In this document: positions 44,201-50,720 of the stretch, piece after piece | Position numbering within the stretch: position 1 is the first letter of the stretch | Layout: each line of letters opens with the position of its first letter | NCBI GenBank assembly: GCA_024638765.1 | Contig: JAHEJT010000006.1 | Coordinates: forward strand, 1 to 64,000 | Direction: 5' to 3' | From: Verrucomicrobiales bacterium | Lineage (GTDB): Bacteria > Verrucomicrobiota > Verrucomicrobiia > Verrucomicrobiales > DEV007 | DNA: 64,000 bases | Made by a program: the position numbers and the translations under genes | The notes under the pieces: model-generated | The model's database searches: none | The model's input: the letters and a program-made list of their open reading frames with translations, nothing else | What the model was told of the DNA's origin: nothing

Positions 44201-45698
44201 ATCCTGCCACCACGGCGCAGCGCAGCGTTTCCGGATACTCGTGGACTCCATCGTTCGTGGCTGCGATCACCACATCGGCGCCGGAATGTCCGAAAGGAAT
44301 CGTGACGGTGCCGTTAAGGGGATTACCTTCCCCGTCCATCGCGCTGTAATCGGACAGATCGGCGCTTTCATCCGGGAGAGGGACGCCGCCGAGGCTGAAA
44401 GCGACCACCACCGATCGCAGGGACCCGGTGCGCGCGATGCGGAATCGAGCGACGTCTCGCTCGACATCCTGGATTGGGGTGCCATTGCTGACGTCGGCCG
44501 AGCCACGGGGATCTTCAAACACGCTATCATCCGAGGCGATCACCTCGATGGATTCCGAGGCGGCTCCCAGGGCGGCGGTGACCGTCGCGCCATCGCTGGC
44601 GCCACTGGAGGTGGAAGTGGAATCGAAGGGACTGAATCCGCCGTCCCCGCCCATTTCTGTTTCCGCCCAGTCGCTGAGACCGTCCCCGTCCTGGTCTCGT
44701 TCTTTGACGGTTACCCGGGTAAAGATTTTGTTCCCGCCGTCGAAATCCGTCGCTGTCGCCGGGCTCTCAATCCAGGGGCAGAGATAGGCGGAATCGACGA
44801 CCGCAATGCCGCCGAAAATACTTCCGTTGTCGAGATCGGTGCCTTCCCAACCCACCGCGCAATGATCTTCCTGGTCGTCGTGTTTGTGTAGAACCTCGAT
44901 GTAATACTTCTGATCGGAATTCAGGAGCACCGGGCCATGCTGTTGGGTGCTGAAATGGTCCCACTCGCGGGGCTGCAAGATGTCGCTCTCGACCCAGGCG
45001 ACACGAGAACCTGCGTTGGCCGGGTTTTGATCCGTGCTCAGGTAAAGTTCACTGTGGCCGCGGCTGGCGATATAAAATGTGTAATGTCCCGTGACTTCGG
45101 GTTTGATGAAGCCACGGATGCGGCCTCCGTAATCGTCGTCGCGATTGCGTGGGAGTTCGAGCCCGGGGAGAGAGCGGATGCCGTCCGGGTTGGAAGGGTA
45201 AGCCCCGGCGCCGGTAAGGGCCGGGACATCGGAACCGCTGATGCCGACCCAGATCTCCTGGGTTACCGAGCCGTCGACGCCGGTCGCGGCGGAGCCGGAG
45301 AGGTTGATCGTGATCTCGTCGCCGGTGCCGTATATCTCGGTCCCCTCGAAATTCCAGGTGGAAAGGTTATCACTGACTTCGACTTGATAGCATTTGCCGC
45401 GTTTGGTGGGGATGGTGAGGGTGGCGGTGGTATCGGTGAGGGTGCGATCATCAATTTGAAAACAGTCGCCCCCGTCAAAGGGATCGGTTCCCGCGACGCA
45501 CTCCTCTTGATTGGTTTTTCCGTCGTTATCTTCATCTCCGTCTGGGAGGACGGATTGGGCTCCAAAGAATTCTTCCCAGACATCGTCGAGACCATCGGAA
45601 TCGAGGTCGATCATCGCCTGGCAATAGGGTGCCGCCGCGAGGACGATGAGGAGGATGACGAATTTGGCGGTGCGGGTACGTAAGAATTGCCTGTCCAT
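41226..45698 (-). CDS. DUF1800 multidomain secreted protein (PA14, Calx-beta-like, CHRD, DUF1800)
   Basis: The protein has 1490 residues. A signal peptide (FVILLIVLAAAPYCQA) is followed by a thrombospondin type-3/EF-hand-like calcium motif (DLDSDGLDDVWEEFFGA and DGDEDNDGKTNQEE, about 30-65). A PA14-like domain (residues about 140-310) shows GYIKP/FIKPEVTGHYTFYIAS. A Calx-beta-like region (about 400-530) has DVARFRIARTGSL and FGHSGADVVIAATNDG. A CHRD-like domain (about 545-680) ends in HTGDNQAGEIWAFLEP. DUF1800 fills the rest (ILRDIWRFLDQATFG-like start, then FALFSPDENLAREVMQLFTIGL). The DUF1800 function is unknown; the accessory domains suggest extracellular carbohydrate or calcium-dependent binding. 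It is the first gene of the DUF1800/DUF1501 operon. Confidence 0.88.
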   Translation of the reverse strand: MDRQFLRTRTAKFVILLIVLAAAPYCQAMIDLDSDGLDDVWEEFFGAQSVLPDGDEDNDGKTNQEECVAGTDPFDGGDCFQIDDRTLTDTTATLTIPTKRGKCYQVEVSDNLSTWNFEGTEIYGTGDEITINLSGSAATGVDGSVTQEIWVGISGSDVPALTGAGAYPSNPDGIRSLPGLELPRNRDDDYGGRIRGFIKPEVTGHYTFYIASRGHSELYLSTDQNPANAGSRVAWVESDILQPREWDHFSTQQHGPVLLNSDQKYYIEVLHKHDDQEDHCAVGWEGTDLDNGSIFGGIAVVDSAYLCPWIESPATATDFDGGNKIFTRVTVKERDQDGDGLSDWAETEMGGDGGFSPFDSTSTSSGASDGATVTAALGAASESIEVIASDDSVFEDPRGSADVSNGTPIQDVERDVARFRIARTGSLRSVVVAFSLGGVPLPDESADLSDYSAMDGEGNPLNGTVTIPFGHSGADVVIAATNDGVHEYPETLRCAVVAGSGYDVGANDFADCHVYDAQDIPEQETLLVGSFSQDDKAVVPSVGNGFVSARVNGGKNQVRIWNQFNNLTSIQVDSHVHKSNAGPSAGPIIYEITNVPGESISEPFIGELGGYPWDIVFSGGLTAQRQIDSLFAQNGESPMYLNIHTGDNQAGEIWAFLEPAGGSIDPPDPPTQGDIGYPLPLLSGNDLERDIWRFLDQATFGAKMGEVAAIKAAIEDARTNPANPDFDPNYSRITEFAKWIDAQATLDQTWLLDYTIAADFMEWKMRGFYSATHFQPFTLNSGGSNQRTIGTPPEPGVYPMIDRSNPDPELWIPTGPYPLGPDEITVGSSGSYNGLGDVDHDNRRRGLFTLMLNARDQLRQKMGYALQQVNVVSEELDEIEDYHLGAANYQDQLNYHAFGKYRDVIDWVVWSPQMGSYLSSLKNQRAIYDDNDTPGDTSDDFALFSPDENLAREVMQLFTIGLFELHLNGDLKLSGATGLPAPTYNIDHITELSRILTGQSFSHYVNDPDGTANTQLEENDLWHTPLVNDNFNRNPANKYIDWAYNRRMGMFPDRHDNGVDHFTGAADPFDIAGGRSINNTGLGLSDQERSVKDVSDSLDWFAGVLDGNTLNDFTGDPNNPASSHASTPAFIAYRLIQRFITSNPSADYVYHVAKAFRDGFDSDFDGGVDVAGGGEGDLGAAIKTILLHPEARDLVTASLDRHGKKLTALEAEFKLIRTMEAHSHLQIEDRADPGFPPVTTPAPDYPGAAEFASYGYPATQADNFEMDCVFRFRETDSSSSDSLTISPFKEATVFSFQLPHYAPNDVALAGLVAPEMELVSELTVIQNINYLENLARNYPSGQSLEGMEDEIGVFANEGPYDNSTVDNVRIPMEHWIAPVASGGRGLYPDSSFGSELDRDKELIRRLDMMLMAGRLHSNYTYDHSDDDVDPDPGDPDIDAPGPNPLEIIVDLVVANESTPADPPGSDSRPREKLKDALWLIQQCSDFVVRK

Positions 45699-46543
45699 GG
45701 AGGAGAAAACCGGGCCTGAAGGAACACGCGGAAGATTACTTCCGCGAATGAGACCGGACGGTGGAGAGATTAATCGCTGTTACCTGAAAAAGGGCAGAGG
45801 GTGATGAGCTCTTTTTCTATTCGATAAAGCGAGTTCCGATCGGGACTCTGGTTCACATGGAGGGACGTGCCGACAAGGGGGGTAGAGCGACAATAAGTTA
45901 GCCTCAATCTTGTGGAATGCAACGCCGGGCGCCGGAAGAAATAAAAAAACGGCACCTCACGCAAATGTTAGCCGGCGCCTTGTATTTCTGAGACAAGAAA
46001 GAGCTAAGATTCGCGAGAATGGAGGAGGGTTGTATGCACAAACGGCGCGCCGGGATTGCTGCCGGCCGGGATTGCTGCTTAGGGACGGAAGACTATCCTT
46101 CTAGCAGGGCCTCTTTCTGAAGCAGGACATGAAGCAGGGACAGACGACATGAAGCAGGGACAGGACAGAATGGCACTAAGATAAGAACATTGCTAAGGGA
46201 CAAACATCGCTAAGGGACAAAACATCGCTAAGGGACAAAACATCGCTAAGGGACAGGTCAGTTATAGGAAGAAGCGTTGAAAACATCGCTAAGGGACAAA
46301 AACATCGCTAAGGGACAGGTCAGTTATAGGAAGAAGCGTTGAGTGCGCAAAAGGTGATGTGATGAGATGCCCGGGAGTGTAGATTTCTACTAGAAATTCT
46401 AGCGCTTCAATCGCCTTTGCTCAAGACGGGGCACCGGCGGCCTTTTTTCTGGGCATCTGATAGTCCGGCGGCCGCAATCTCGCGACGGAAGATGCCGCGA
46501 TCCGCGGAACACGTTGGTTTTTACCTCGGGAATGTCTTTTCCG
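45699..46543. other. 845-bp gene-free region with repeat array
   Basis: No coding region is supported. It holds the upstream region of the DUF1800 gene, a duplicated CCGGGATTGCTGC motif near 46052-46078, a repeat array (46118-46342) and a 22-bp imperfect palindrome TAGATTTCTAC/TAGAAATTCTA at 46380-46401. The region ends at the stop codon of the RAYT gene. Confidence 0.6.
46118..46342. repeat. RAYT-side repeat array (AGGGACA units)
   Basis: Begins with three units of the type ATGAAGCAGGGACA, then six copies of CATCGCTAAGGGACA (one with T for C). Two of these continue into GGGACAGGTCAGTTATAGG and a further AAGAAGCGTTGA, so a 31-bp direct repeat lies at 46250-46280 and 46312-46342. The 10-mer GGGACAGGTC is the reverse complement of GACCTGTCCC in the array on the other side of the transposase gene. 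Confidence 0.85.
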
Positions 46544-47620
46544 CTAAACCAGGCGGGGCGCGCCGCGCGGGCCGTCCCTGGCATCGATCACGCGCACCCG
46601 CAGATCGCGCATCACGTGGAGTTCTCCCCAATCGGCACCACGCATAGCGTGCGCGCCTTTTCGGCGTTTTCGTCCGAAGCGCTCCCGGTTGGCCTCGAAG
46701 ATCTCGTCCACGTATTCTTTAGTGCCCAAGACTGCTCCGTCGCAGAGATAACGCACCCGACAACGCAATGCCTGCGGCACGGAGAGATGACCCTCGCGCT
46801 CTTGCGTGGCCTGCACCGCACCAGTCACAAATCCCCGTTTGGCTCCGCGCCCGTAATCATCCCCGTGGCGCTGCTCTCCCTGGTCAAAGAGCAGCAGGCG
46901 GTAGCGGGCCGCGGTCTGTCGCCAGTCGGCCCGGGCCGTCTCAGCCGGCGCCTCGTCGGCGGCTTCGAAGATCCGGCAGAAACCTTTTCGGGCGAGCGAT
47001 TTTCCAGCGACCGCTTCCCCATAGCCGCACCAGCGGTAATCCTTGGGATCTTTGACCATGCCCGCGCGCACCGGGTTCAGATCGATGTAAGCGGCCATGG
47101 TGAGAAGGGCGTCTTCGCTGCCTTCCACCAGCACGCTCTTGAAACGCTCTTCCCAGAGGGTGCCGCGTCGCTTGTTTTTGCGGTTATACCACTGGGTGAA
47201 GCGCTGCTTGAGTTCTTTGACGAACACCGATAAATCTCCGATGCGCGCCTCGTAGCGGGCCAGAATCTCGCGCTCCCAGGTCTTCGAGCCTGAGGCGGCG
47301 GCGCGCTCCAGTTCCTGGCGCACTTCCAGGACCTTGGGCGCGTCGTAAAGGAGCGGCAGCTTGCGCAAGAGTTCCTCCGGGGTCAGGCGTTGGCGTGAGT
47401 CGTCTACCGACGGTGGGGCAGGCACGTCGAGCAGGAGGTGGAAGTGATTGGACATGAGGCAGTAAGTCACGATCTGCACTTCGAGAAAGGCCTCGAGCCG
47501 CCGCATGGTCTTGCGGAAAAACTCTTTTTCCTCGCGATCGAATATGAACTGCCGGTCCACGACCCGGGACATGCAGTGGTAGAAGGAGCGGCCTTCGCCG
47601 AGGAGGCGGGGATTTCTCAT
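46544..47620 (-). CDS. REP-associated tyrosine transposase (RAYT, Y1 HUH family)
   Basis: The protein has 358 residues from the ATG at 47620. It shows the Y1 transposase pattern: FYHCMSRVVDRQFIFD, then the HUH motif NHFHLLLDVP (His59, His61) and the catalytic Tyr candidate in WYNRKNKRRGTLWEERFKS (Tyr145). DLNPVRAGMVKDPKDYRW is the usual C-terminal signature. The C-terminal 110 residues are basic. Such proteins process single-stranded DNA at short palindromic repeats and are usually stable single-copy genes, not classic insertion sequences. The open frame continues upstream for 77 codons through an array of 18-bp repeats, translating them as GQLGTC units; this is not taken as part of the protein. 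Arrays on both sides are candidate substrates. Confidence 0.9.
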   Translation of the reverse strand: MRNPRLLGEGRSFYHCMSRVVDRQFIFDREEKEFFRKTMRRLEAFLEVQIVTYCLMSNHFHLLLDVPAPPSVDDSRQRLTPEELLRKLPLLYDAPKVLEVRQELERAAASGSKTWEREILARYEARIGDLSVFVKELKQRFTQWYNRKNKRRGTLWEERFKSVLVEGSEDALLTMAAYIDLNPVRAGMVKDPKDYRWCGYGEAVAGKSLARKGFCRIFEAADEAPAETARADWRQTAARYRLLLFDQGEQRHGDDYGRGAKRGFVTGAVQATQEREGHLSVPQALRCRVRYLCDGAVLGTKEYVDEIFEANRERFGRKRRKGAHAMRGADWGELHVMRDLRVRVIDARDGPRGAPRLV

Positions 47621-47629
47621 GGCGGGGAT

Positions 47630-47658
47630 ATACTGTTCAAAAGAACAATATCTGTCAA
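47630..47658 (-). promoter_or_regulatory. Possible RAYT promoter overlapped by an inverted repeat
   Basis: On the minus strand, TTGACA (47653-47658) is followed after 17 bp by CAGTAT (47630-47635), a weak -10. A 9-bp inverted repeat (plus-strand ATACTGTTC 47630-47638 and GAACAATAT 47643-47651, one G-T pair) covers the -10 and spacer. Such an overlap could allow repression or a leader hairpin, but the -10 is poor and lies unusually close to the start codon. Confidence 0.3.
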
Positions 47659-47670
47659 CCCCTCTTTCAA

Positions 47671-47840
47671 ATAACTGACCTGTCCCCAATTGGCCGCATG
47701 TCCCCAATTGGCCGCATGTCCCCAATTGGCCGCATGTCCCCAATTGGCCGCATGTCCCCAATTGGCCGCAAAATAATTGACCTGTCCCCAATTCCGTCCG
47801 TCCCCAATTCCGTCCCCAATTGGCCCCCAATTGGCCGCGT
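47671..47840. repeat. Array of 18-bp repeats between divergent genes
   Basis: Five identical head-to-tail copies of TGTCCCCAATTGGCCGCA fill 47681-47770 exactly. They are flanked by ATAACTGACCTGTCCCC at 47671-47687 and AATTGACCTGTCCCC at 47775-47789, then degenerate GTCCCCAATTCC and CAATTGGCC pieces up to about 47838. The unit holds the palindrome CCAATTGG. The array sits between the RAYT gene (minus) and the PEP-CTERM gene (plus). Confidence 0.92.
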
Positions 47841-47862
47841 TCGATAACCACAAGAAAAGTTC

Positions 47863-48522
47863 ATGAAAACAACGCCCACACTTTGCATCACCATCATCGG
47901 GCTCTCGCTGCTTTTCGCGGCAGGAAACGCGAGGGCGACCATGATCATCGCCGACACCTTTGGAGTGGGGAATACGTTTGACGTTACTGCTGCGTACAAT
48001 GTTTCGGGACCCAGTGCCGTCTTGCCCGTATCCGGCATGTTCGAGAATGACGTTGCCTCCGAGTTCAAGTCTCCGACATCGGTCTTTCTTGAGGCAGTCG
48101 ATGTGGCAATCGCCAATTTTAGTGGCAATACTGCCGTTGACGTGAGGATCGCACCGGATGCGGGAGGGCTTCCGGGGACCACATGGCTTGAGCAGGTGCA
48201 GGTTTCCGCTCCTGCCTCTGTTTCAGTTGTGCACGTCGATTTTTCCGGGGCGCTTCTGCTGAATGCGGGTGTTTCCTACTGGCTTTGGCTTTCCGCTCCA
48301 GATGACGGCTCTAGCGGTTGGTTTCATAACTCCGAGGTGTTTTCTGATCTTGCCGCAGCCTTAGATCCCGGTATCGATGGCGGTGGAAGCTGGTCTGGGG
48401 TCAATCAGGATTCACCCGCTTTTCGCGTCCTCGGCAAGGCCGCGGTCCCCGAGTCCGGCTCCACGCTTCTCATGCTCGGCATGGTGGTGAGCGGGCTGGT
48501 GCTGCGGCGGCGCAGGAGCTAG
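47863..48522 (+). CDS. PEP-CTERM sorting domain protein
   Basis: The protein has 219 residues. A signal peptide (ITIIGLSLLFAAGNARA) leads to a single beta-rich domain of about 160 residues with no recognised enzyme motif. The C-terminus has a PEP-CTERM-type signal: VPESGSTLLMLGMVVSGL followed by LRRRR, that is, a VPE motif, a hydrophobic segment and an Arg cluster. It should be processed by an exosortase, cut off and anchored or released at the surface. No exosortase gene is in the window. The pattern of Ala/Val/Gly-rich sequence with DGSSGWFHNSEVF resembles choice-of-anchor-type exoproteins, but this is weak. Upstream of the start is AAGAAAAG. The gene diverges from the RAYT gene, with the 18-bp array in between, and ends in a strong terminator. 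Confidence 0.85.
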   Translation: MKTTPTLCITIIGLSLLFAAGNARATMIIADTFGVGNTFDVTAAYNVSGPSAVLPVSGMFENDVASEFKSPTSVFLEAVDVAIANFSGNTAVDVRIAPDAGGLPGTTWLEQVQVSAPASVSVVHVDFSGALLLNAGVSYWLWLSAPDDGSSGWFHNSEVFSDLAAALDPGIDGGGSWSGVNQDSPAFRVLGKAAVPESGSTLLMLGMVVSGLVLRRRRS

Positions 48523-48550
48523 AGCCAACCATATTAATCTTTTCACCAAG

Positions 48551-48582
48551 GGCCGTCCTCCTCGCGGGGGAGCGGCCTTTTT
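48551..48582 (+). terminator. Rho-independent terminator after the PEP-CTERM gene
   Basis: GGCCG-T-CCTCC-TCGC-GGGGGAG-CGGCC forms a strong stem (48551-48577), followed by TTTTT. Confidence 0.85.
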
Positions 48583-48769
48583 GCTTTTGGGGGGCTGCTA
48601 ATTCACCGCATTTTACTATCGCATCTAACTTGCGTTATGCGTAGGTTAGGCGCATGAGCACCGACGAATCGACGACAGGCCGCGGGGGCCGCGAGGAGAT
48701 GATGGTCGCCCTGGTGAAAGGCGACGGCGGCACCAGTCACGCGAAATTGATCCGGTTCGACGGCGGCAT

Positions 48770-49039
48770 CTACATGAGCCACCTCGATTTGCCCGTTGAC
48801 CTCGGCTGATCTGACTGCCGAAAACTGGGCCATTGAGAATGTGAGGTTCTGGGGCCGTCGCGGTCGGGATCGGCGGAGGGCGCCTGGTTGGGGAAGAGCG
48901 CGCCGTCGTCCGCGGTGCTGAAGCCGTGGTTTTGTTCCCAGACATCCGACATGCCGTCGCTATCGGTATCGACGATGGCGATACCGAGCGTCGCGGAGAC
49001 GGCGAGGATGAGGAGGACCGGGAAGAGATGGCGGGACAT
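48770..49039 (-). pseudogene. Truncated secreted calcium-motif protein (remnant)
   Basis: The frame has 89 codons. The first 20 residues are a good signal peptide (LFPVLLILAVSATLGIA) followed by DTDSDGMSDVWEQNHGF and DPDRDG. This matches the N-terminal thrombospondin type-3/EF-hand-like calcium motif of the DUF1800 protein at 41-45.7 kb. After DPDRDG, where such proteins continue with an N-x-EE-type sequence, the frame runs into unrelated PRTSHSQ-type sequence and stops. The remaining protein is absent, so this is most likely the 5' fragment of a larger exoprotein gene cut off by a rearrangement near 48855. Alternatively, it is a short secreted peptide; the abrupt change argues against that. 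Confidence 0.45.
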
Positions 49040-49354
49040 GGAGGCGTAGAGGGGTGAGCCGGGGTGTGCGATGGCTGAGGGGGGCGGTTATTTTGCGATG
49101 CGTCGAGCGAGAGGTGCAAGGGTGGAGTTGGGGGCGGCGGCTGGCCGAAGGGAAGCGAGGCAGGCTGGGCACCGGCGAAGGGTTTCGGATGGCAGGTTGC
49201 ATCCGCCGTCGCCCGTCGAGCTATGGCGGGACACGAACCTGCCCCACTTTTTATAGGCCGCAGGCTGAATCCTCCTTTGCTATATCTATTAAATCGATGT
49301 CTTTTATTATATTATCGATTTAGAAGATGTGTGGTGTGAGGGTAAGGTGGGGGC
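49040..49354. other. 315-bp intergenic region with candidate operator
   Basis: Noncoding. It holds an AT-rich segment near 49280-49325 with a perfect 9-bp inverted repeat, then a GTAAGGTGGGGG Shine-Dalgarno-like stretch before the sterol-desaturase-like start. Frames through 49054-49323 have no family resemblance. Confidence 0.55.
49290..49322. promoter_or_regulatory. Candidate operator palindrome, 9-15-9
   Basis: TAAATCGAT (49290-49298) and ATCGATTTA (49314-49322) are perfectly complementary with 15 bases between. The dyad is AT-rich and about 33 bp before the start of the sterol-desaturase-like gene. It could bind a dimeric regulator; no regulator gene lies beside it. Confidence 0.35.
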
Positions 49355-50176
49355 ATGATGATTCTACTTGTCGCCGCGATCGCGGCCGCAATGGTGCTGG
49401 TGGAACGGCTCTGGCCTGCAGCCGAGTTGCCTAAGGTGCGCAACTGGTGGGCGCGTGTCGTTTTCGTGAACGCTCTTCAGGTGGGCATCGTGGTGCTGGC
49501 CGGGTTTACCTGGGACCGCTGGATGCAAGGTATCTCACTTCTGCACTTCGGCCGCTGGTTCTCAATCCCGACCGGCGCGCTCCTGGGCTATGTGGTCGTC
49601 ACCTTCGTTTACTACTTCTGGCATCGCATCCGCCACGAGTCGCAGCTGTTCTGGAAACTCTGCCACCAATTGCATCACTCACCCCGCCGGCTGGAAGTGT
49701 TGACCTCGTTTTACAAACATCCCGTCGAGATCACACTCAACTCGCTGATCAGCGCGGCAATCGCTTATCCGCTGCTCGGGCTCTCGCCGGCGGCGGCGGG
49801 GCTGGTCACGCTGATCACCGGGGTCGCGGAGCTGATTTATCATTGGAACATCCGATCCCCGCGCTGGATGGGCTTTCTGTTCCAGCGTCCCGAGTCCCAT
49901 CGCGTCCATCACAAGCGCGATTATCACACGAACAATTACAGCGACCTGCCGATCTGGGACATGATCTTCGGAACCTTCGAGAATCCCCACGAAGATCCCA
50001 AGGCCTGCGGGTTCAAACCGGCACTCGAAGATCGTTTCGACGACATGCTCGCCTTGCGCGACGTCGCCGAGGCCGAGAGCGAAGGGAAGTCGCCGCTGCA
50101 ACTATTGCCGACCTGTATCGGCTGCTCGAAACGCTGGGCCTGTCAGTTCGCCCGCGAAATGCATCCCACACCGTAA
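49355..50176 (+). CDS. Sterol desaturase / fatty acid hydroxylase family membrane protein
   Basis: The protein has 273 residues. It has four or so transmembrane helices and the three di-iron His boxes: HRIRHE (about 89-94), HQLHHS (about 104-109) and HRVHHKRDYH near 187-196. These bind the iron centre that inserts oxygen or desaturates a lipid or sterol-like substrate, which cannot be named here. The C-terminal tail includes a Cys-x2-Cys (CIGCSKRWAC), an uncommon extra that might bind metal. The start is supported by AAGGTGGGGG upstream; MM gives two options one codon apart. It is first of a three-gene cluster with the next gene 18 bp downstream. Confidence 0.88.
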   Translation: MMILLVAAIAAAMVLVERLWPAAELPKVRNWWARVVFVNALQVGIVVLAGFTWDRWMQGISLLHFGRWFSIPTGALLGYVVVTFVYYFWHRIRHESQLFWKLCHQLHHSPRRLEVLTSFYKHPVEITLNSLISAAIAYPLLGLSPAAAGLVTLITGVAELIYHWNIRSPRWMGFLFQRPESHRVHHKRDYHTNNYSDLPIWDMIFGTFENPHEDPKACGFKPALEDRFDDMLALRDVAEAESEGKSPLQLLPTCIGCSKRWACQFAREMHPTP

Positions 50177-50194
50177 TCCAATGTCGCCTGCTTC

Positions 50195-50707
50195 ATGAGA
50201 CCTGAATCCCACTCCCGCCCACTGCGGCGGGCCAACCTGCTCGCGTTCCTGCTTCTCCTCGTAGGCACTTTCCAGATGGCCGGTTTTCTGATCAATTCGA
50301 AGGCGTTGCGGGGTATCGGGGCGGTCAGTATGGTGAGCCCGTTTCCGAAAGTCTTTTGCAGCGCGCCCGTGCACGGCGAGCCGGGCGTCGCCCTGGAGAC
50401 GTTTGCGTCCGAGTTCGTTCTGCAATACGACACGCAGGACGGCGCGGCGCGGCTCGCAATAACCCCGGAGGTGTATAGCCGCCTGCGCGGCCCCTACAAC
50501 CGCCGCAACGTTTACGGGGCGGCCTTGGCTTTCGGGCCCTGTCTTCCGCCCGAGCTCGCCGACGCGGTCTTGCGCTACGCTCTTGTCGAACCCGGGACCC
50601 TGTGCGCCGAGCTCGGCTTGCCCGAAGACGCCGACAATTTTCGTGTAAAGATCCGCGGCGAGGCCAACGGCATCGAGCGTCATTGGGAAATGCACGCTAA
50701 ACAATGA
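50195..50707 (+). CDS. Uncharacterised single-pass membrane protein
   Basis: The protein has 170 residues. An N-terminal transmembrane or signal-anchor helix (ANLLAFLLLLVGTFQMAGFL, about 13-32) precedes an extracytoplasmic domain with motifs RLRGPYNRRNVYGAALAFG and LRYALVEPGTLCAEL. No family is recognised with certainty. Position between a sterol-desaturase-like gene and an HTTM gene, with 18 and 13 bp gaps, suggests a joint function in a membrane lipid-modification or redox cluster. The composition looks genuinely coding; the antisense frames do not compete. Confidence 0.7.
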   Translation: MRPESHSRPLRRANLLAFLLLLVGTFQMAGFLINSKALRGIGAVSMVSPFPKVFCSAPVHGEPGVALETFASEFVLQYDTQDGAARLAITPEVYSRLRGPYNRRNVYGAALAFGPCLPPELADAVLRYALVEPGTLCAELGLPEDADNFRVKIRGEANGIERHWEMHAKQ

Positions 50708-50720
50708 TCGGACCCGTTCC

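Noticed and set aside
45770-45964. Small frame of 64 codons upstream of the DUF1800 gene
   Set aside because: No ribosome site, composition not coding-like, lies in a repeat-bearing intergenic region.
46118-46342. Possible CRISPR array
   Set aside because: Units are adjacent or share their spacers; no unique spacers of regular length and no cas genes. The same holds for 10598-10718 and 47681-47770.
47621-47851. 77-codon upstream extension of the RAYT frame, including GQLGTC repeats
   Set aside because: This is read-through of the 18-bp repeat array, whose length happens to be a multiple of three; RAYT-like sequence starts at the ATG at 47620.
48655-48810. Plus-strand frame of 51 codons (MSTDESTTGRGGREEMM...)
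   Set aside because: Short, no ribosome site, no recognised family, and overlaps the remnant's downstream part; not supportable as a gene.
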